Source of the DNA: Arion vulgaris
Lineage: Eukaryota; Mollusca; Gastropoda; Stylommatophora; Arionidae
Assembly: GCA_020796225.1 (NCBI GenBank)
Contig: CM036754.1
Coordinates: forward strand, 67,448,000-67,511,999
Reading direction: 5' to 3'
Length of the DNA stretch: 64,000 nt
Positions 20,560 to 31,330 of this stretch are shown here, one piece after another (position 1 is the first letter of the stretch; each line of letters starts with the position of its first letter). Made by a program: the position numbers and the translations under genes. Under the pieces are notes generated by a model. That model did no database searches. It had not been told where the DNA came from and saw only the letters and a program-made list of their open reading frames with translations.

Positions 20560-20960
20560 TTTATTTTTTGTATGAATGTGAGAGCTGGACAATAAGTAAG
20601 GTTATGGAGAGAAGAAATCCGACTTTGGAATATAAATGTTATAGAAGGATGTTATGGGTCTCTTACAAAGAACATACAACAAATTTGTTAGGAATAAAAA
20701 TAACTACGATGACAGGTCAACCGGTATCACTTTTAGCAGTGGCAAAACGTCGTTAGCGCGTATTATTCGGACATGTAAACAAATATGACTCCTCTCTAAA
20801 ACAATTATCCAGGGAACAGTTGGGGGCTGAGAAGAGGAAGCCAAAAGAAAAGCATGAGCTGATTTATATTTCAGAATTTAAAAGCCCGTTCTAGAAATCA
20901 ATCTATTCTTATTCTGACACTGTGAGACAACCCAGAATTATAGAAAGAAGAACTTGAGCA
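20560..20960 (+). mobile_element. LINE RT C-terminal fragment, duplicated at 48230
   Basis: The plus frame 20568-20756 reads YECESWTISKVMERRNPTLE, then YKCYRRMLWVSYKEHTTNLL, with FGHVNKYDSS beyond a stop. This is the conserved C-terminal part of an endonuclease-RT LINE. A close copy at 48230-48620 lies at the matching place upstream of GH3 copy B. Confidence 0.75.
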
Positions 20961-21470
20961 GGATGTTCCATTAGGATTACTAACGCTGGATTGACAAGCG
21001 AATGTAAGCATATATGAACTTACAATCCTATTTTCAAATGAGAATACATTTTTTTTTCTTGCGAAGGTTATATCTTCTGTGAAAGGATTGTCCACTTCAT
21101 TTCCATTATTTTGTGCAGGTTGTGTTTTTAACATTGAGTCCGACGTTCAAGTGGGAGAGCACCCAGTGCACTACAAATTTGGCCCAGAACTAAAGATACA
21201 AGTGACAACAAGTTTACGATTGAGATGACCTAGTCTGTGTCTTCACTTTGCTTCATATTTTGTTTATTTGTTCTCATTTGTAATCAGTTTGTTATTGTGC
21301 AGTAGCCTGCATGTTATTAAAAAGTAGAGATACATTGTCTGTGCCAGGTCAAAGGTGACGTTATCAAGTATATTTACATAATCATGTTTGAACAATGATA
21401 TACTGAAAAGCGATACATGATCAACATTATTGATTGCTCTGTCTAAAATATAGTCGATATTATGCTGACG
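20960..21470. other. Flank shared with 48620-49020
   Basis: No gene seen. Segments such as AATCATGTTTGAACAATGAT and ACTGAAAAGCGATACATGAT recur near 48926-48965. Part of the duplicated upstream block. Confidence 0.6.
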
Positions 21471-22140
21471 TTGTCAGTCATCATCATCAGGCGCTGTCTG
21501 CGAATAAAGGTTGGCTGCAATGGACCTCCAACATATCATCTCTTTCCTTGATGTTGCAATTTGACCATCTTTTGATGTTTCCCTCCCACTTGTGTCTCGG
21601 TCATCCTCCTGCTTGTTGTCCTTCAATTTTCCCCCTCTAGTAATATTTTTATCAATGTATAGCGTTTTTTTTAATGTCTGAAATATTATTTCTTTAATTT
21701 ATTGCCTGTAGTAATTATTTCTTCATTTCTCTAGAACTTCCTTTGTTTGTCTATCCGTGAAATGCAACCAATTCTTCTGTATATCCACATTTCAAATTTT
21801 TTATTTCTGTCTTCCAAATGATTGTTTACCGTCCGTGTTTCTGAACCATACAAAAATACAGAGTAAATATAACAACTGACAATCTTAGTCGCAAAGTTTA
21901 TTTGTTACCTTTTAGATTTTATTTTTTTCATGTCATTTAATGTGCTTTTGTCTATTCCTATTCTCTTCATTTTCATAATCTCTTTTGTCCCATTTGCCAA
22001 CATCTGTAATCATCAATGTGTCCTAGATATAAAACATTGTTTACTTGCTTCACTAGTTCTCTGTGTATTTATATATTTATTTTTAGCTTCTTCTTTGCTG
22101 ATAATCAATAGTATTCGTTTAGTAGATGTTAATCAACATT
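21470..22140 (-). mobile_element. LINE 3' end, reverse, with (GAT)n tail
   Basis: Begins with CATCATCATCAGGCGCTGTC, the reversed tail of a LINE, and continues as decayed coding sequence. Close counterpart at 49015-49680. Open frames on the plus strand here are shadows. Confidence 0.5.
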
Positions 22141-22312
22141 ATCAGTGCTGTTATATATTAACCTTTAGCAAGTGCACACTTAAACCACATTTTTATACTC
22201 TGCTTTTTTCGAATAAAATTGTTAATGCAGTGACTAACCAAATTTGTAACGAGTTTCTTAGTTACGCTCCAGACCACTACTTTATATAACAGAATGTGTA
22301 AAGTTGAAAACT

Positions 22313-22566
22313 TCTTCTTCTTCTTTGCGTTCATTCTTTACGACCAATTTTAATCACTCTTTGTGATATGTTTGATCTTTGCCAAGAACGTGTATACGTT
22401 GCACATTGGTTTGGTAGGCCCCTAAACGCATAGAACTTCTACACGTTTAGGACACATGCATCCGATTTCAGCCAAACCTCCTTAGTCGCCTCTTACGACA
22501 TGCGTGGCAGGTAACAGTGATTCTATTCTTTACACCCCAAATTTGGGCCCGGTAACCACTCGGGCT
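22313..22566 (-). mobile_element. tRNA-derived SINE, 254 bp, 12-bp target duplication
   Basis: Flanked by AAGTTGAAAACT at 22301-22312 and 22567-22578. On the minus strand it starts with a tRNA-like AGCCCGAGTGGTTACCGGGC, contains the conserved box GTCGTAAGAGGCGACTAA and ends in a (GAA)n tail. The box is, from general knowledge, shared by invertebrate SINE families. It looks young given the perfect duplication. Confidence 0.85.
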
Positions 22567-22569
22567 AAG

Positions 22570-22925
22570 TTGAAAACTATTTTATAAATCAACCTGTTCC
22601 TTATTCTGTAGTTTTATTATTATTCGTAGTATACACAAATAGCCTCAAATGGATCTTGTGAATGCTTTTGTTTCTATTTAATAGTTTGGTTTCTAAAGTG
22701 GCTTGTCGGAAAGTTGGTACTGCCAGAACGGTTTTCCAGGTGGCATGTCATATTCTTAAAGTTAAGATAAACCAACTCAGCCAATATTTGAAATCATGCC
22801 TCATTAATCCAAGTTCTTTATTTATACATTTTGTATATTCAGTTTCAAGATCAAAGTTTAACACAGCTAAGATGTTACATTTAAGTTGCTAAGTTCGGGG
22901 GCCGTGAGCCTATTATGATGAATAC
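22570..22925. other. Flank shared with 51690-51950
   Basis: No gene seen. GATAAACCAACTCAGCCAAT and the CAAGATCAAAGTTTAACACA segment recur at 51725-51900, where the first part is present twice. Confidence 0.55.
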
Positions 22926-22929
22926 CTCC

Positions 22930-23900
22930 ATTACAAAGAAATACATGAACATTAAGGTTCAATTATGGTGATATAATTGAGAAAGAAACTAAGGACATGG
23001 TACAGTGGACAGACATGATCGACAACTACTTTTTCGCACAAAATGAATTCAGATATAATTATCGCATCTTCTATGGCACATCTAACTGATTTTTGTGTGA
23101 AGGCTTGTTTTCCTTATGACCAGTACATCTCGCCATTCAGATGAGCCTTACTCCAACTTCAGAGGTACTTGTAATTTAGACCCCCAAGTAAAGGATCAAG
23201 GTTTCCTGTAGTTCAACTACGTACTGTGTGCATTAAAAGCCAGCCACAGCACTGTGCCAGGGCTTGATGGTGTTCAGTATCACCACATCAAACTGATCGA
23301 TGAGACGGGTATTAATGCAGTTGTAATGGATTTCAACAACAGTATACAGAATGCTACGGTACCTGAGGATTGGCTCCATTACTATTAAATGACCATTTCC
23401 TAAACATGGGAAATATCTTAGACTTCTCAGCAGCTACTACATACTCGCCTTAGATGGGCACCAAAGACTGCAGAGAACATATTTCAAGGTTTCCCTGAAA
23501 ATTATATACTGAGACAAACTCACTGGCCCAGTGAAACAGCCTTGAAAAGAAAACTACACTGACCCCCGTGAGAGCTACAAAATACAATGAAGTTTATACA
23601 AGAGACAACATTGGATATAAAGACAATATTTCAAGCAAACAAATGAAATTAAGGATATGTGTGTGTAAAAAATATTTTCTACAAAACATGTTGGCCGCTG
23701 ACTCTTATGTCAGTTCATGCATAAGATAGGGAAGAAGGTTGCACAAATGGGACATGGAATCTAAGAGTGAGATAAAAAGTATGTATTACCAGTGAGCCAC
23801 AAGTATCATCAGCACAAATACACTTGAAAATTTAAAGAGAGAGAGAGACTGTGCATCTATGAATATGTCTAGTTTGCAATAACGTCATTACTTTTCTAGA
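22930..23900 (+). mobile_element. Decayed RT region of the RNase H-bearing LINE
   Basis: Broken plus-strand frames include HSTVPGLDGVQYHHIKLIDE, then INAVVMDFNNSIQNATVPED and WLH, followed by PKHGKYLRLLSSYYI. PGxDGxxYxxIK and W...PKxGK are the finger motifs of LINE reverse transcriptases. A paralogous copy is at 55290-55660 and a reverse copy at 29930-30430. The 3' part (23740-23880) matches the LINE tail at 20400-20520. Confidence 0.75.
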
Positions 23901-23929
23901 CTGTTCACACACTGGTTGCTTATTCCTTC

Positions 23930-24240
23930 TAAGTTCATCATCATTCAATAGCTCGTCCTGGGCAGAACTTTGCCACTCTTACAGTCTTTCAAAATTTCTC
24001 CCTCTCACAGGCCTCTACAGTTGTCGTACTCAAATCATGTTACATCCTAAATTCATCTTCTCCTTGGTCTTCCTCTTCTCCTTTTTGCCAGGATGTCTTC
24101 TTTCATGAGGGTCTTCTCCAACTCTCAGTGTCTCTATATGTCCAAAATACTTGAACTTTCTTATTTGTAGCATCAGCCAGTTTCCTTCAATTTTGAAATT
24201 TTTCTGGATAGATCTATTTGTTCTCTACTCTGTCCATGCT
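23930..24240 (-). mobile_element. LINE 3' fragment, reverse, shared with 59690-59990
   Basis: A reversed, decayed LINE C-terminus downstream of GH3 copy B. The same sequence sits just downstream of copy C (59690-59990), so the insertion predates the duplication. Confidence 0.55.
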
Positions 24241-24405
24241 ATACTGAGAAATTTTATGTAACACTTATATAAAACAAAACCACACACATATATGCTTTTC
24301 CTTCAAATTTACAAACAAACAAAAACATGACATGAAGATTTCATTCATATACAAAGAACCAACAAAAGAAAGTTCTTTAGTTTCATGTTTATATGAAACA
24401 ATATT

Positions 24406-24605
24406 TCAGTATTTGTCTTCAAAATCTGGTTGAGATTGTGATTTTGTGACAACCCTCTTCTTAATATAAAGTGTTTCATCTTGAATATCTTGCAGATTGT
24501 CCATATCCTGGTCACCAATAACTGGAAACTCAACACTAATTGTATCGGAAGATGCAGTTCTATTCTGAAAAGGTTGCCCTCCTCCACAGTACAAAGTTAT
24601 CATAT
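24406..24605 (-). pseudogene. GH3 copy B, last exon
   Basis: Acceptor TGTAG|ATATG. Encodes MITLYCGGGQPFQNRTASSD, then a polar tail ending in FEDKY and a stop (TGA at 24408-24406). The L-x-CGGGQP segment is the usual GH3 C-terminal strand, and the roughly 50-residue tail is extra. Counterpart in copy C at 60544-60751. Confidence 0.8.
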
Positions 24606-24639
24606 CTACAAGGAAAAAACATAATATACAATATTAATT

Positions 24640-24775
24640 TGTATGATAATCTGTTACAACTCAAATATAGGGACCAACTTGTAATCTGTTATAGCTTAAA
24701 GATTATGACTAATTTGTAATTTAGTACCAAAAAAAAGGTAAAGGAACCTTTTTTTATACCATTTAGTATATAGGG
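24640..24775. repeat. Minisatellite-like repeat in last intron of GH3 copy B
   Basis: Diverged units around AATCTGTTATAGCTTAAAGA followed by AATTTGTAAT occur at 24645-24720 and again at 26815-26940, the two parts being separated by a SINE and a piggyBac-like element. Similar units lie at 60955-60980 and 61684-61760 in copy C. Confidence 0.55.
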
Positions 24776-24952
24776 TAATACAGTGTTAGACCCTTATTTT
24801 TCCTTGACCGTGTGGTCAACATTACTCCCAATTGAGGCTGGGTCGATCTGGGAACCGTTATAGTTGGAACAAATTCTACACCCACTGTGGAATTGAACAA
24901 GGACCACTAGCCTAAGAAGCGAACTCACTAACAACTACGCTACTGCTATAGC
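24775..24952 (-). mobile_element. tRNA-derived SINE
   Basis: The minus strand begins TAGCAGTAGCGTAGTTGTTA (A-box-like), then TTGTTCAATTCC (B-box-like), then the body with CCAGCCTCAATTGGGA that it shares with the SINE at 4857-5109. Abuts the TTAA of the next element. Confidence 0.65.
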
Positions 24953-25246
24953 TTAACCTTTTGAACCCTGGCCATCTGTACCTTAAAATTCGCTCCCCTG
25001 CGTTCCTGAGCAAAAACAGCAGATGTCAGTTATATTAAAACAATAATTTTGCACACTTAAGTGCTCTATAATTTGTTCCAACACTATCTTCCAACACTAT
25101 CCTTTGGTGGCGTACAGACGGGACAGAAGCCTTAAGGATATGTTAGTTCACATCGCCTCAAGCCTAACATCCAGAGTCATTTTGGCACCATCCAGTGTGG
25201 CCGTCGGCGCTGCAACACTTGTGCTTATGTAATACAGACCCGCACG

Positions 25247-25560
25247 GTGTCTTTTCCAAAAGCCACGTTCGTTGTTGAAGACAGTTTCACGTGCGAGTCC
25301 CGTAATATTATCTGCAAGCGTTGCAACAAGGCCTATATTGGGGAAACCGGCAGGAGACTCAGTGACGATTGCCCAACACTTGCGCGATATCGCCAATGCT
25401 CTGTGACCCCTGTAGCTACCCATTTCAATGATACTGGCCATTCAGGAGCTTGCGATGTCCAGGTCACAGCCATCCGATCATGTTCCTCTGATGATTGTAG
25501 TCGATTTGCTCTGGAGAATCGGTTGATTTCTTTGTATGGTACCTTGCGACACGCGGCTCA
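25247..25560 (+). pseudogene. Penelope-like GIY-YIG endonuclease
   Basis: The most complete nuclease frame in the window: VSFPKATFVVEDSFTCESRN, IICKRCNKAYIGETGRRLSD, then PVATHFNDTGHSGACDVQVT and SRFALENRLISLYG. It shows the C-x2-C and Y-I-G core and the following H-F-N and E residues. A base is missing after RRLSD compared with the copy at 13620. The RT domain is absent, so it cannot act alone. Confidence 0.8.
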
Positions 25561-25884
25561 ACATATTACATTCTTATGCTTCTTAGTACTTTCTCTTCCC
25601 ATGCTTTGTAATCTCTATGGGTATATGTTGCATGTATTACATTCTTATGCTTCTTAGTACTTTCTCTTCCCATGCTTTATAATCTATATGGGTATATGTT
25701 GCTTGTATTCAAGTTATATATTTACTAGATGTTTCATTGTTTCTTTTCTATTTCTAGTTTTTATGTGTGTTTTTGTGTTACATTTATTTAGTTATTCGTT
25801 TTTATTCCAGATTTTCCTTAGCTACGTTGGTATTTGGTCGTCCATTTGTGTTTCATTTTAATTTGTCACTCCTGTTTGTTCGTT

Positions 25885-25917
25885 TGCTTGATAAAGGCCT
25901 TGTTGGTCGAAGCGTTG
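25885..25917 (+). other. Hammerhead-like core, third copy
   Basis: Same TTGATAA-stem arrangement, but the conserved GAAAC reads GAAGC here. Confidence 0.3.
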
Positions 25918-26084
25918 CTGTTTATCGTCACTATTTATGTATTTTGTAAAACTATAGTACTTTGTTTGTACGTGTTTCACTATTTACCAAGTTTTACTGC
26001 AGTCTCCCCCTATTTCGATATAATTTGTTACTGACTTACCCCATCATCTCCGTTATTCCTGCTTATTATCTATTTGCAGAATAT

Positions 26085-26295
26085 CGAAATAGGGGAAGAC
26101 TGCAGTAAAACTTGATAAATAGTGAAACACGTACAAACAAAGTACTATAGTTTTACAAAATACATAAACAGTGACGATAAATAGCAACGTTTCGACCAAC
26201 AAGGCCTTTATCAAGCAACGAACAAACAGGAGTGACAAATTAAAATGAAACACAAATGGACGACCAAATACCAACGTATCTAAGGAAAATCTGGA
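26085..26295 (-). mobile_element. Penelope-like 3' end, minus copy
   Basis: A short fragment of the Penelope 3' region, starting CGAAATAGGGGAAG (the reversed 3' terminus) and including the hammerhead-like core at 26186-26216. It faces the plus copy tail to tail across about 55 bp of host element. Confidence 0.8.
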
Positions 26296-27087
26296 ATACT
26301 AACTTTATAATTTTTTTAATTTAATATCTGGGTACTGCAGCAAATACTCCCGTATATGTAGATTTTTCTCCAGATTGAACATATAGCTTGAATATCAATC
26401 GATTAAAACAATTCTTCATCGTCTAAATGATCATCTATCTCACATTCTATATCCTTATCAGAATAATCACATTCTAAGCCTAATTCATCTTCAGATTCAT
26501 TCGAAACAAGGTCAGCAGCTTTCTCTGCTTTTATATTTTTAGTGACCATTTCTGAAAATTTTGGAACATCTTTTCAACATGAAAATATTTAACTAATTAC
26601 CTTATCAGTACCAACAAAATCAAATAACAATGACCGTCATCTCAAAACCATGTAGAACATGTGGTTGTGTTTGACGTCACAATTTACACTATTTATTTTA
26701 AAATACCTAAAAATAATGAAAAATATTCTCAGACCGATATATCAGGAGCTCGGGATATGCAACGCTTACATTCAATCCTGAAATATCAGGAGCCCGGGTT
26801 ATAAGGGTTGTGGATAATGATTAATTTACAATCTGATACAGCTCAAAGATAATGAATAATTTGTATAATAGTTTATCAAAACTCATAGAAAATGAATCAT
26901 TTAATCTTATTTTTGGTTCAATCTGCTAATAAAATGTGTAAATAGATGAGTGCAGTGAAAGATGATACTGGACACCTTATAATGGAAGAAAGTCAGCAAC
27001 AGAAGTGATAAACAGTATTACAGATATAGAGATGTGGGATATATGATCAGCATAACAGATGATTTCTTTATCCAGAAACTAGGATAC

Positions 27088-27259
27088 CTGTTTGAACTGT
27101 CCACTGATCATTGTTCCAATAGGCAAAGCTTTCCCACGGAATCTCAAAATGAACTTGTGGTTCTTCCCCAACATTAGCGTTGAGCGCGTTGAAGTAAACA
27201 AGTTGTAATCGAGGTACAGGCAGAGATTGGTTCCCCCAAACAATGTAACACTGAACAAC
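27088..27259 (-). pseudogene. GH3 copy B, fibronectin III-like exon
   Basis: A clean 172-nt exon, TTTTCAG|GTTGTT to ACAG|GTATCC. It encodes VVQCYIVWGNQSLPVPRLQL, then VYFNALNANVGEEPQVHFEI and WESFAYWNNDQWTVQT. This is the fibronectin type III-like domain found at the C-terminus of many GH3 enzymes. Phase fits the last exon. Confidence 0.85.
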
Positions 27260-27383
27260 CTGAAAACAGATCACGAGAGAGAGAGAGAACAGCCTGAAAA
27301 TATTGTACAAATAATATCAATATTTATAATAATAATATTTCTATGGATTGTGCATGAATGTAGTATTTCAGTAGGGACATTCA

Positions 27384-27620
27384 CTAGGACAGCTGTTCAA
27401 TAGCAGAGGGGAAAAGAAGGCATGGATATCCAAAAGAAACATGGAGAAGAGCTGTGGAAAGAGAATTTAAAGATTGTGGCTGACAAGGAAGACAATTAGC
27501 AGAAAGATGGGAGAATGGTAATCTCTTGTGGAAGCCTTGTGTCAAATGGGACACAAAGAGGATATTGATAGATAGAATGTTAATATTTCTATACGTTTGT
27601 TGTCCGTGTGATGCCTGGGC
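27384..27620 (+). mobile_element. LINE C-terminal fragment shared with copy C intron
   Basis: The plus strand reads RRHGYPKETWRRAVEREFKD, then QLAERWENGNLLWKPCVKWD in broken frames. The same fragment lies at 63480-63660, upstream of the copy C fibronectin exon, so it was inserted before the duplication. Confidence 0.65.
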
Positions 27621-27779
27621 CTGCAAGGAAGCAAAAGCAAGTACTACTTGATCCATGTCTATGTAAACAATTGAACTGATACAACAACAGCTGTCAATTA
27701 ACAAAGTTTTTCATGGGATAGAGATCTGGGGAATCTTATCATTGTTAGTGATTAATGAAGATCATCATTATTTTACCCA

Positions 27780-28260
27780 GGACAGGTCCATATGTGTTCA
27801 GATCTCCTTCTCAACATTTCCATCAATGTAAGGTGACTGATCACTCCTTCTATGTGGATTAATCAAACATCTTGTACCACTAGCAAACTGTTCATGTCTA
27901 GCAGTTCCCTGGGTTGTCTCATCTTTTTCCCCCTCAGATATGGATGAGGAGGATTCATACAAGTCTGTAACAAATTAATTTGATTTGCTTCTCTTATGCC
28001 CAGTATGATATCTGATCTGTCTATTGCTCATCCTTCATTGATCACTGCTGTTCAGTCAACTGGCCCTGTTTTAGTGGTTTGGTGATTATTTTTCCCTTTT
28101 TGACAGGATTATGTTATGCCATCTAACCATCTTTTTCATGGTCTCCCTCTGCCTTCTTTCCTGATGTTCGTTGTAAGACTTTTAAATAGAGTTTGGTTGC
28201 ATTCTTATTAAGTGAAACCACTTCATTTTTGTTCTCAATGCAATACAAGGTTCGAGTTAT
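27780..28260 (-). mobile_element. Decayed LINE fragments, reverse
   Basis: From 28060 the sequence matches the TCGTCACACTG family, including the intact ATTCTTATTAAGTG site near 28200. The part before 28060 is more diverged LINE-like sequence. Confidence 0.5.
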
Positions 28261-28383
28261 AACTATAAATAATACATTAGTCTTTACCTCCCCGAGTTAT
28301 AACTTTAACATTTTGAAAAGAAGACAGAACCTTGAACATTTGTTTTGGGACTAAGGTAATACTCTACAGCCAGTAAGACATAA

Positions 28384-28490
28384 CTGAAGCTAGAGTAGGA
28401 CAGACCATATCCAAATGGATAAAAGTGGACCCAGTATCCATGTAGCGGAAAGTTCTGCCACCATTTTTAGTTCACCAAAAGGTGGAATCT
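28384..28490 (-). pseudogene. GH3 copy B, exon GRTFRYMDTG / YPFGYGLSYSSFSY
   Basis: GGRTFRYMDTG and FYPFGYGLSYSSFSYV are adjacent but in different frames, separated by an indel. G-R-T-Y-R-Y...YPFGYGLSY is the conserved end of the second GH3 domain. Boundaries are approximate. Confidence 0.75.
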
Positions 28491-28559
28491 ATAATATAAA
28501 TTTGTCAACATTAAAATCTACAGTAGACTAATAAGATATGCTTGTTGATATGCACAAAG

Positions 28560-28775
28560 AAGAGAGAAAGGGAAATATAGATAGATACCTTTTTTCCCAA
28601 CCTACATATTGAGAACATTTATTTTTTTTTTTTATACACGCCTGTATAACTTTTTTTTAAATATATTAAAAACATGGAACATGACCATCTGAGTGGGTGA
28701 ACTGGCAAAAATGAATTGAATTTCAGATGCTGCAAAAGAGCAACGTCCTATAAAGGATACGCACCTTGATGATGA
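28560..28775 (+). mobile_element. LINE 3' end with (GAT)n tail
   Basis: Decayed C-terminal LINE sequence ending ACGTCCTATAAAGGATACGC then CTTGATGATGATGATG at 28767-28780. A reverse copy of the same end is at 60005-60140. Confidence 0.55.
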
Positions 28776-29490
28776 TGATGCTACTGTATTATGCTCTGTT
28801 GTCACCTGCTACTGTATTGTAGCTCTGTTGTCACACTGCTATGTATTGAGCCATGATGTTACACTGCTATTGTATTCTAGCACTGTTGTCAAACTGCTAC
28901 TGTTTTGTAGCCCTGTTGTCCTTTACTTTTTATTGCAGCCTGTTGTCACACTGCTATTTATTGTAGCCCTGTTGTCACATGGCTACTATATTGAAACCCT
29001 GTTTATGCTATATTTGACTCTGTTGTCACACTGATACTGATTGTATTCATGTTGTCACACTACTAATGTATTGAGCCCTGTTGTCACACTGCTATTGATT
29101 GTAGCCATGTTGTCCACTGCTACTGTATGTAGCTCTATTGAAAGCTCTGTTGTCACACTGATACTGTATTGTATTCATGTTGTCACACTGCTACTGTATT
29201 ACAGCTCTGTAGTCACACTGCTACTGTATAAGCCTGTGTCCACTGATACTGATTGTAGCTCTGTGGTCACACTGCACTGTATTTAGCTTCTGTCATACCT
29301 ACTTATATTGTGACCTGTTGTACATGCACTGTATTGTAGCTCTGTTATTACTTGTTACTATATTGTAGCTCTGTTGTCACTTTTCTACTGTTTTGTAGTT
29401 CTGTTATCACAATGCTGCTGTATTTTTAACTATGTTGTACACTGCTACTGTATGCAGCTCTGTTGTCAAACTGCCTGTATTGTAGCACTG
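28776..29490. repeat. 30-bp minisatellite, about 24 diverged copies
   Basis: Unit contains GCTACTGTATTGTAGCTCTG followed by TTGTCACACT. Many copies lack single bases. It starts directly at the (GAT)n tail of a LINE and stops at the GH3 exon flank. The open frames across it are artefacts of the repeat. Confidence 0.85.
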
Positions 29491-29613
29491 AGAGGGTTGT
29501 CCCCCACCTTACCACCACATTGCAGAGCCTCTGTGAATTGTATTGGGCCCGCCTCCCTGTTTGAAAATGGTAAAATTAGTAAATGTCAATATCATTTGTT
29601 GATGATTACTCAC

Positions 29614-29811
29614 CTGAGTTGCATACCTGGGCCAGGTAATGGAAAGTCTGCCTGCAGGACCCTTTCCACCCTTGTTGGTCAATACTGCCACCAGGGCATC
29701 CCTGTACCAGGCTGGAAGAAGCACCCCAAGATGGCAGCAACACGAGGAATTCATCAATAATTGTCAGATTAAGTGGCCCAGCATAAACGGACAGAATAAT
29801 ATTACTTGTAC
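29614..29811 (-). pseudogene. GH3 copy B, exon VYAGPLN...ITWPRYATQ
   Basis: After a CAG acceptor the minus strand reads VYAGPL, RVAAILGCFFQPGTG and, one base out of frame, DALVAVLTNKGGKGPAGRLS and ITWPRYATQ, ending at CAG|GTGAGT. PAGRLPxTWP is a strong GH3 signature. A minisatellite lies immediately downstream (28776-29490). Confidence 0.8.
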
Positions 29812-29929
29812 CTGTACATTTAACAATATTATTCTATTAATAGGTTATCCAAATCCTGAGGTTCTAAAACTAGTTGAGGGTTCCTATTAAGTACACAGGA
29901 ATACTAGAAATTCAAAAATAGATTCAACA

Positions 29930-30430
29930 AAAAGTAGTCAATGGGTTTCTCACTGACTTTGAAAATAATTAAAGCAAGAATAATGAGTCACAATATGAAG
30001 TTAACCTTCAGAGGTGGTAACACACTGTGTTAGTGACCATTTTCATGAAAATTTAACGGTTTGGATCCTTTACTTGGGATCTTCTTCTTCCTTTGTTTGA
30101 AATATTGTTTATATTTTCAATGTTGTCTCTTGAAAAAACTTCACTGTCTTTGAAACTATCAGAGGTCTGTGTATTTTTTCTGTTAGTGTTTTTTCGTTAG
30201 GCCAGTGAGTTTGCCTCAGTATATCTATTCAGGCAGACTTGAAGTATGTGCTCTGATGTTGTCTGTCCAATGGCTGAATTCTTGAATTTTGTATACATGT
30301 GGCTGCAGAATCGATTGTGTTCTGTTCTGAGGCACAGAATGACAACTTGTTCCAATCTGCACATATTATAGTAGTCATCTTGTTTTGGTATTGGTGGCTT
30401 TCTGGTTGATTAGTCTTTTCACGCTTTCCC
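29930..30430 (-). mobile_element. Decayed RNase H-LINE RT fragment, reverse
   Basis: Reverse complement of sequence near 23150-23650, including the AAACTCACTGGCC and CAAGAGACAACATTG segments. Intronic in GH3 copy B. Confidence 0.6.
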
Positions 30431-30559
30431 TACAGCGCCTCCAGGGAAATTTCGTTGAAGCCATTTAGCTACACTGGCCATAGAGTTGCTTCACTTATAG
30501 AAGTCTTTCTAGTTTTACTTCTATTTTTAATTTCCCTTACTTATTAACCTTGTTATTCC

Positions 30560-31010
30560 ATTAGGTTGTCCAGTTTTCTTCAATTTAGTATATAATAATA
30601 ATTCCTCTCGTACCGTTATCGTTACATAGGGCCTGCAAGTAATTTCCCCAATAACGCTCTATCCTGGGCAACTCGCTCAATCTCCTCCATGGAACTGAGA
30701 CCAACATTTCCTGCCTCTCTCATCTAAAAGTTCGTTTCAGGGTCTCTTCTTAAACCCCTTTTTATCCCACTTCAATGCCTGCTTTGATATTGTTAATCTT
30801 CTTAAAGGGTGTGTCTAACATATCTCCATCTTCTCTTTCGTATAACAGTTGTACCTAATGGTTGACCAGACATGTCTCCGATTTCATCACTTCTGAATTC
30901 GTTCCATTTATATTCATCATTTTTCGCAAAACATCTATTTTCAAATGCATTCAACTTGCTTTCTATATCTTTATTTTTTTTTCCCTATAAAAACGTTTAA
31001 TAAGCACATC
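30560..31010 (-). mobile_element. LINE RT C-terminal fragment, reverse
   Basis: The minus strand gives ESKLNAFENRCFAKN and YKWNEFRSDEIGDMS, matching the sequence at 51170-51300 (KAFENRCLRKI). Stops interrupt it. Confidence 0.6.
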
Positions 31011-31049
31011 ATTTGTCTCAAAAAAACATTTCAACCTTAAAAAAAAACT

Positions 31050-31330
31050 GGTACAATTTATGTCAAAAGTGAACCCAGTTTGTCTTTTAAACATCTAACT
31101 ATTCAAGTAAACCTAACATTACTAAAAATAATTAATTAAAAATTGCATAGGTGAAAACATGACCTCCATCTATGTCAAAAGAAAATGATTTTTGAAAATT
31201 GCAATGTGGGGGTAGATTGTTCAAGTTCAGAGATGATTTAAAAAAAGTTGTCACTTGTGACAATTTATTCTAAGATAAATTATATAGTATTCTGGTTTGT
31301 GGTTTCCGGGTGTTTAAAAAAATACATGCT
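31050..31330. other. AT-rich stretch, nothing recognised
   Basis: Likely the 3' untranslated part of the retrocopy on its left side plus intron. No coding signal. Confidence 0.35.

Larger units (their letters stand above)
25078..26018 (+). mobile_element. Penelope-like element, 5'-truncated, 11-bp target duplication
   Basis: Flanked by TATAATTTGTT at 25067-25077 and 26019-26029. Contains the same coding and 3' region as the pair at 12489-14509. It begins near YRRDRSLKDMLVH. The 3' end is CCCCTATTTCGA. Confidence 0.85.
24957..26812. mobile_element. piggyBac-like element carrying two Penelope insertions
   Basis: Left end TTAA (24953-24956) then CCTTTTGAACCCTGG; right end CCCGGGTTATAAGGGTTG, an imperfect inverted match. 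The minus strand at 26552-26408 encodes an acidic segment, SEDELGLECDYSDKDIECE then DDHLDDEELF and a stop. Acidic N-termini of this kind are common in piggyBac-type transposases. No transposase core is present. Copies at 3609-4040 and 60979-61686. Confidence 0.55.

Noticed and set aside
29374..29890. Plus-strand frames of 128 and 83 codons
   Set aside because: They are antisense to a recognisable GH3 exon and run into the 30-bp minisatellite.
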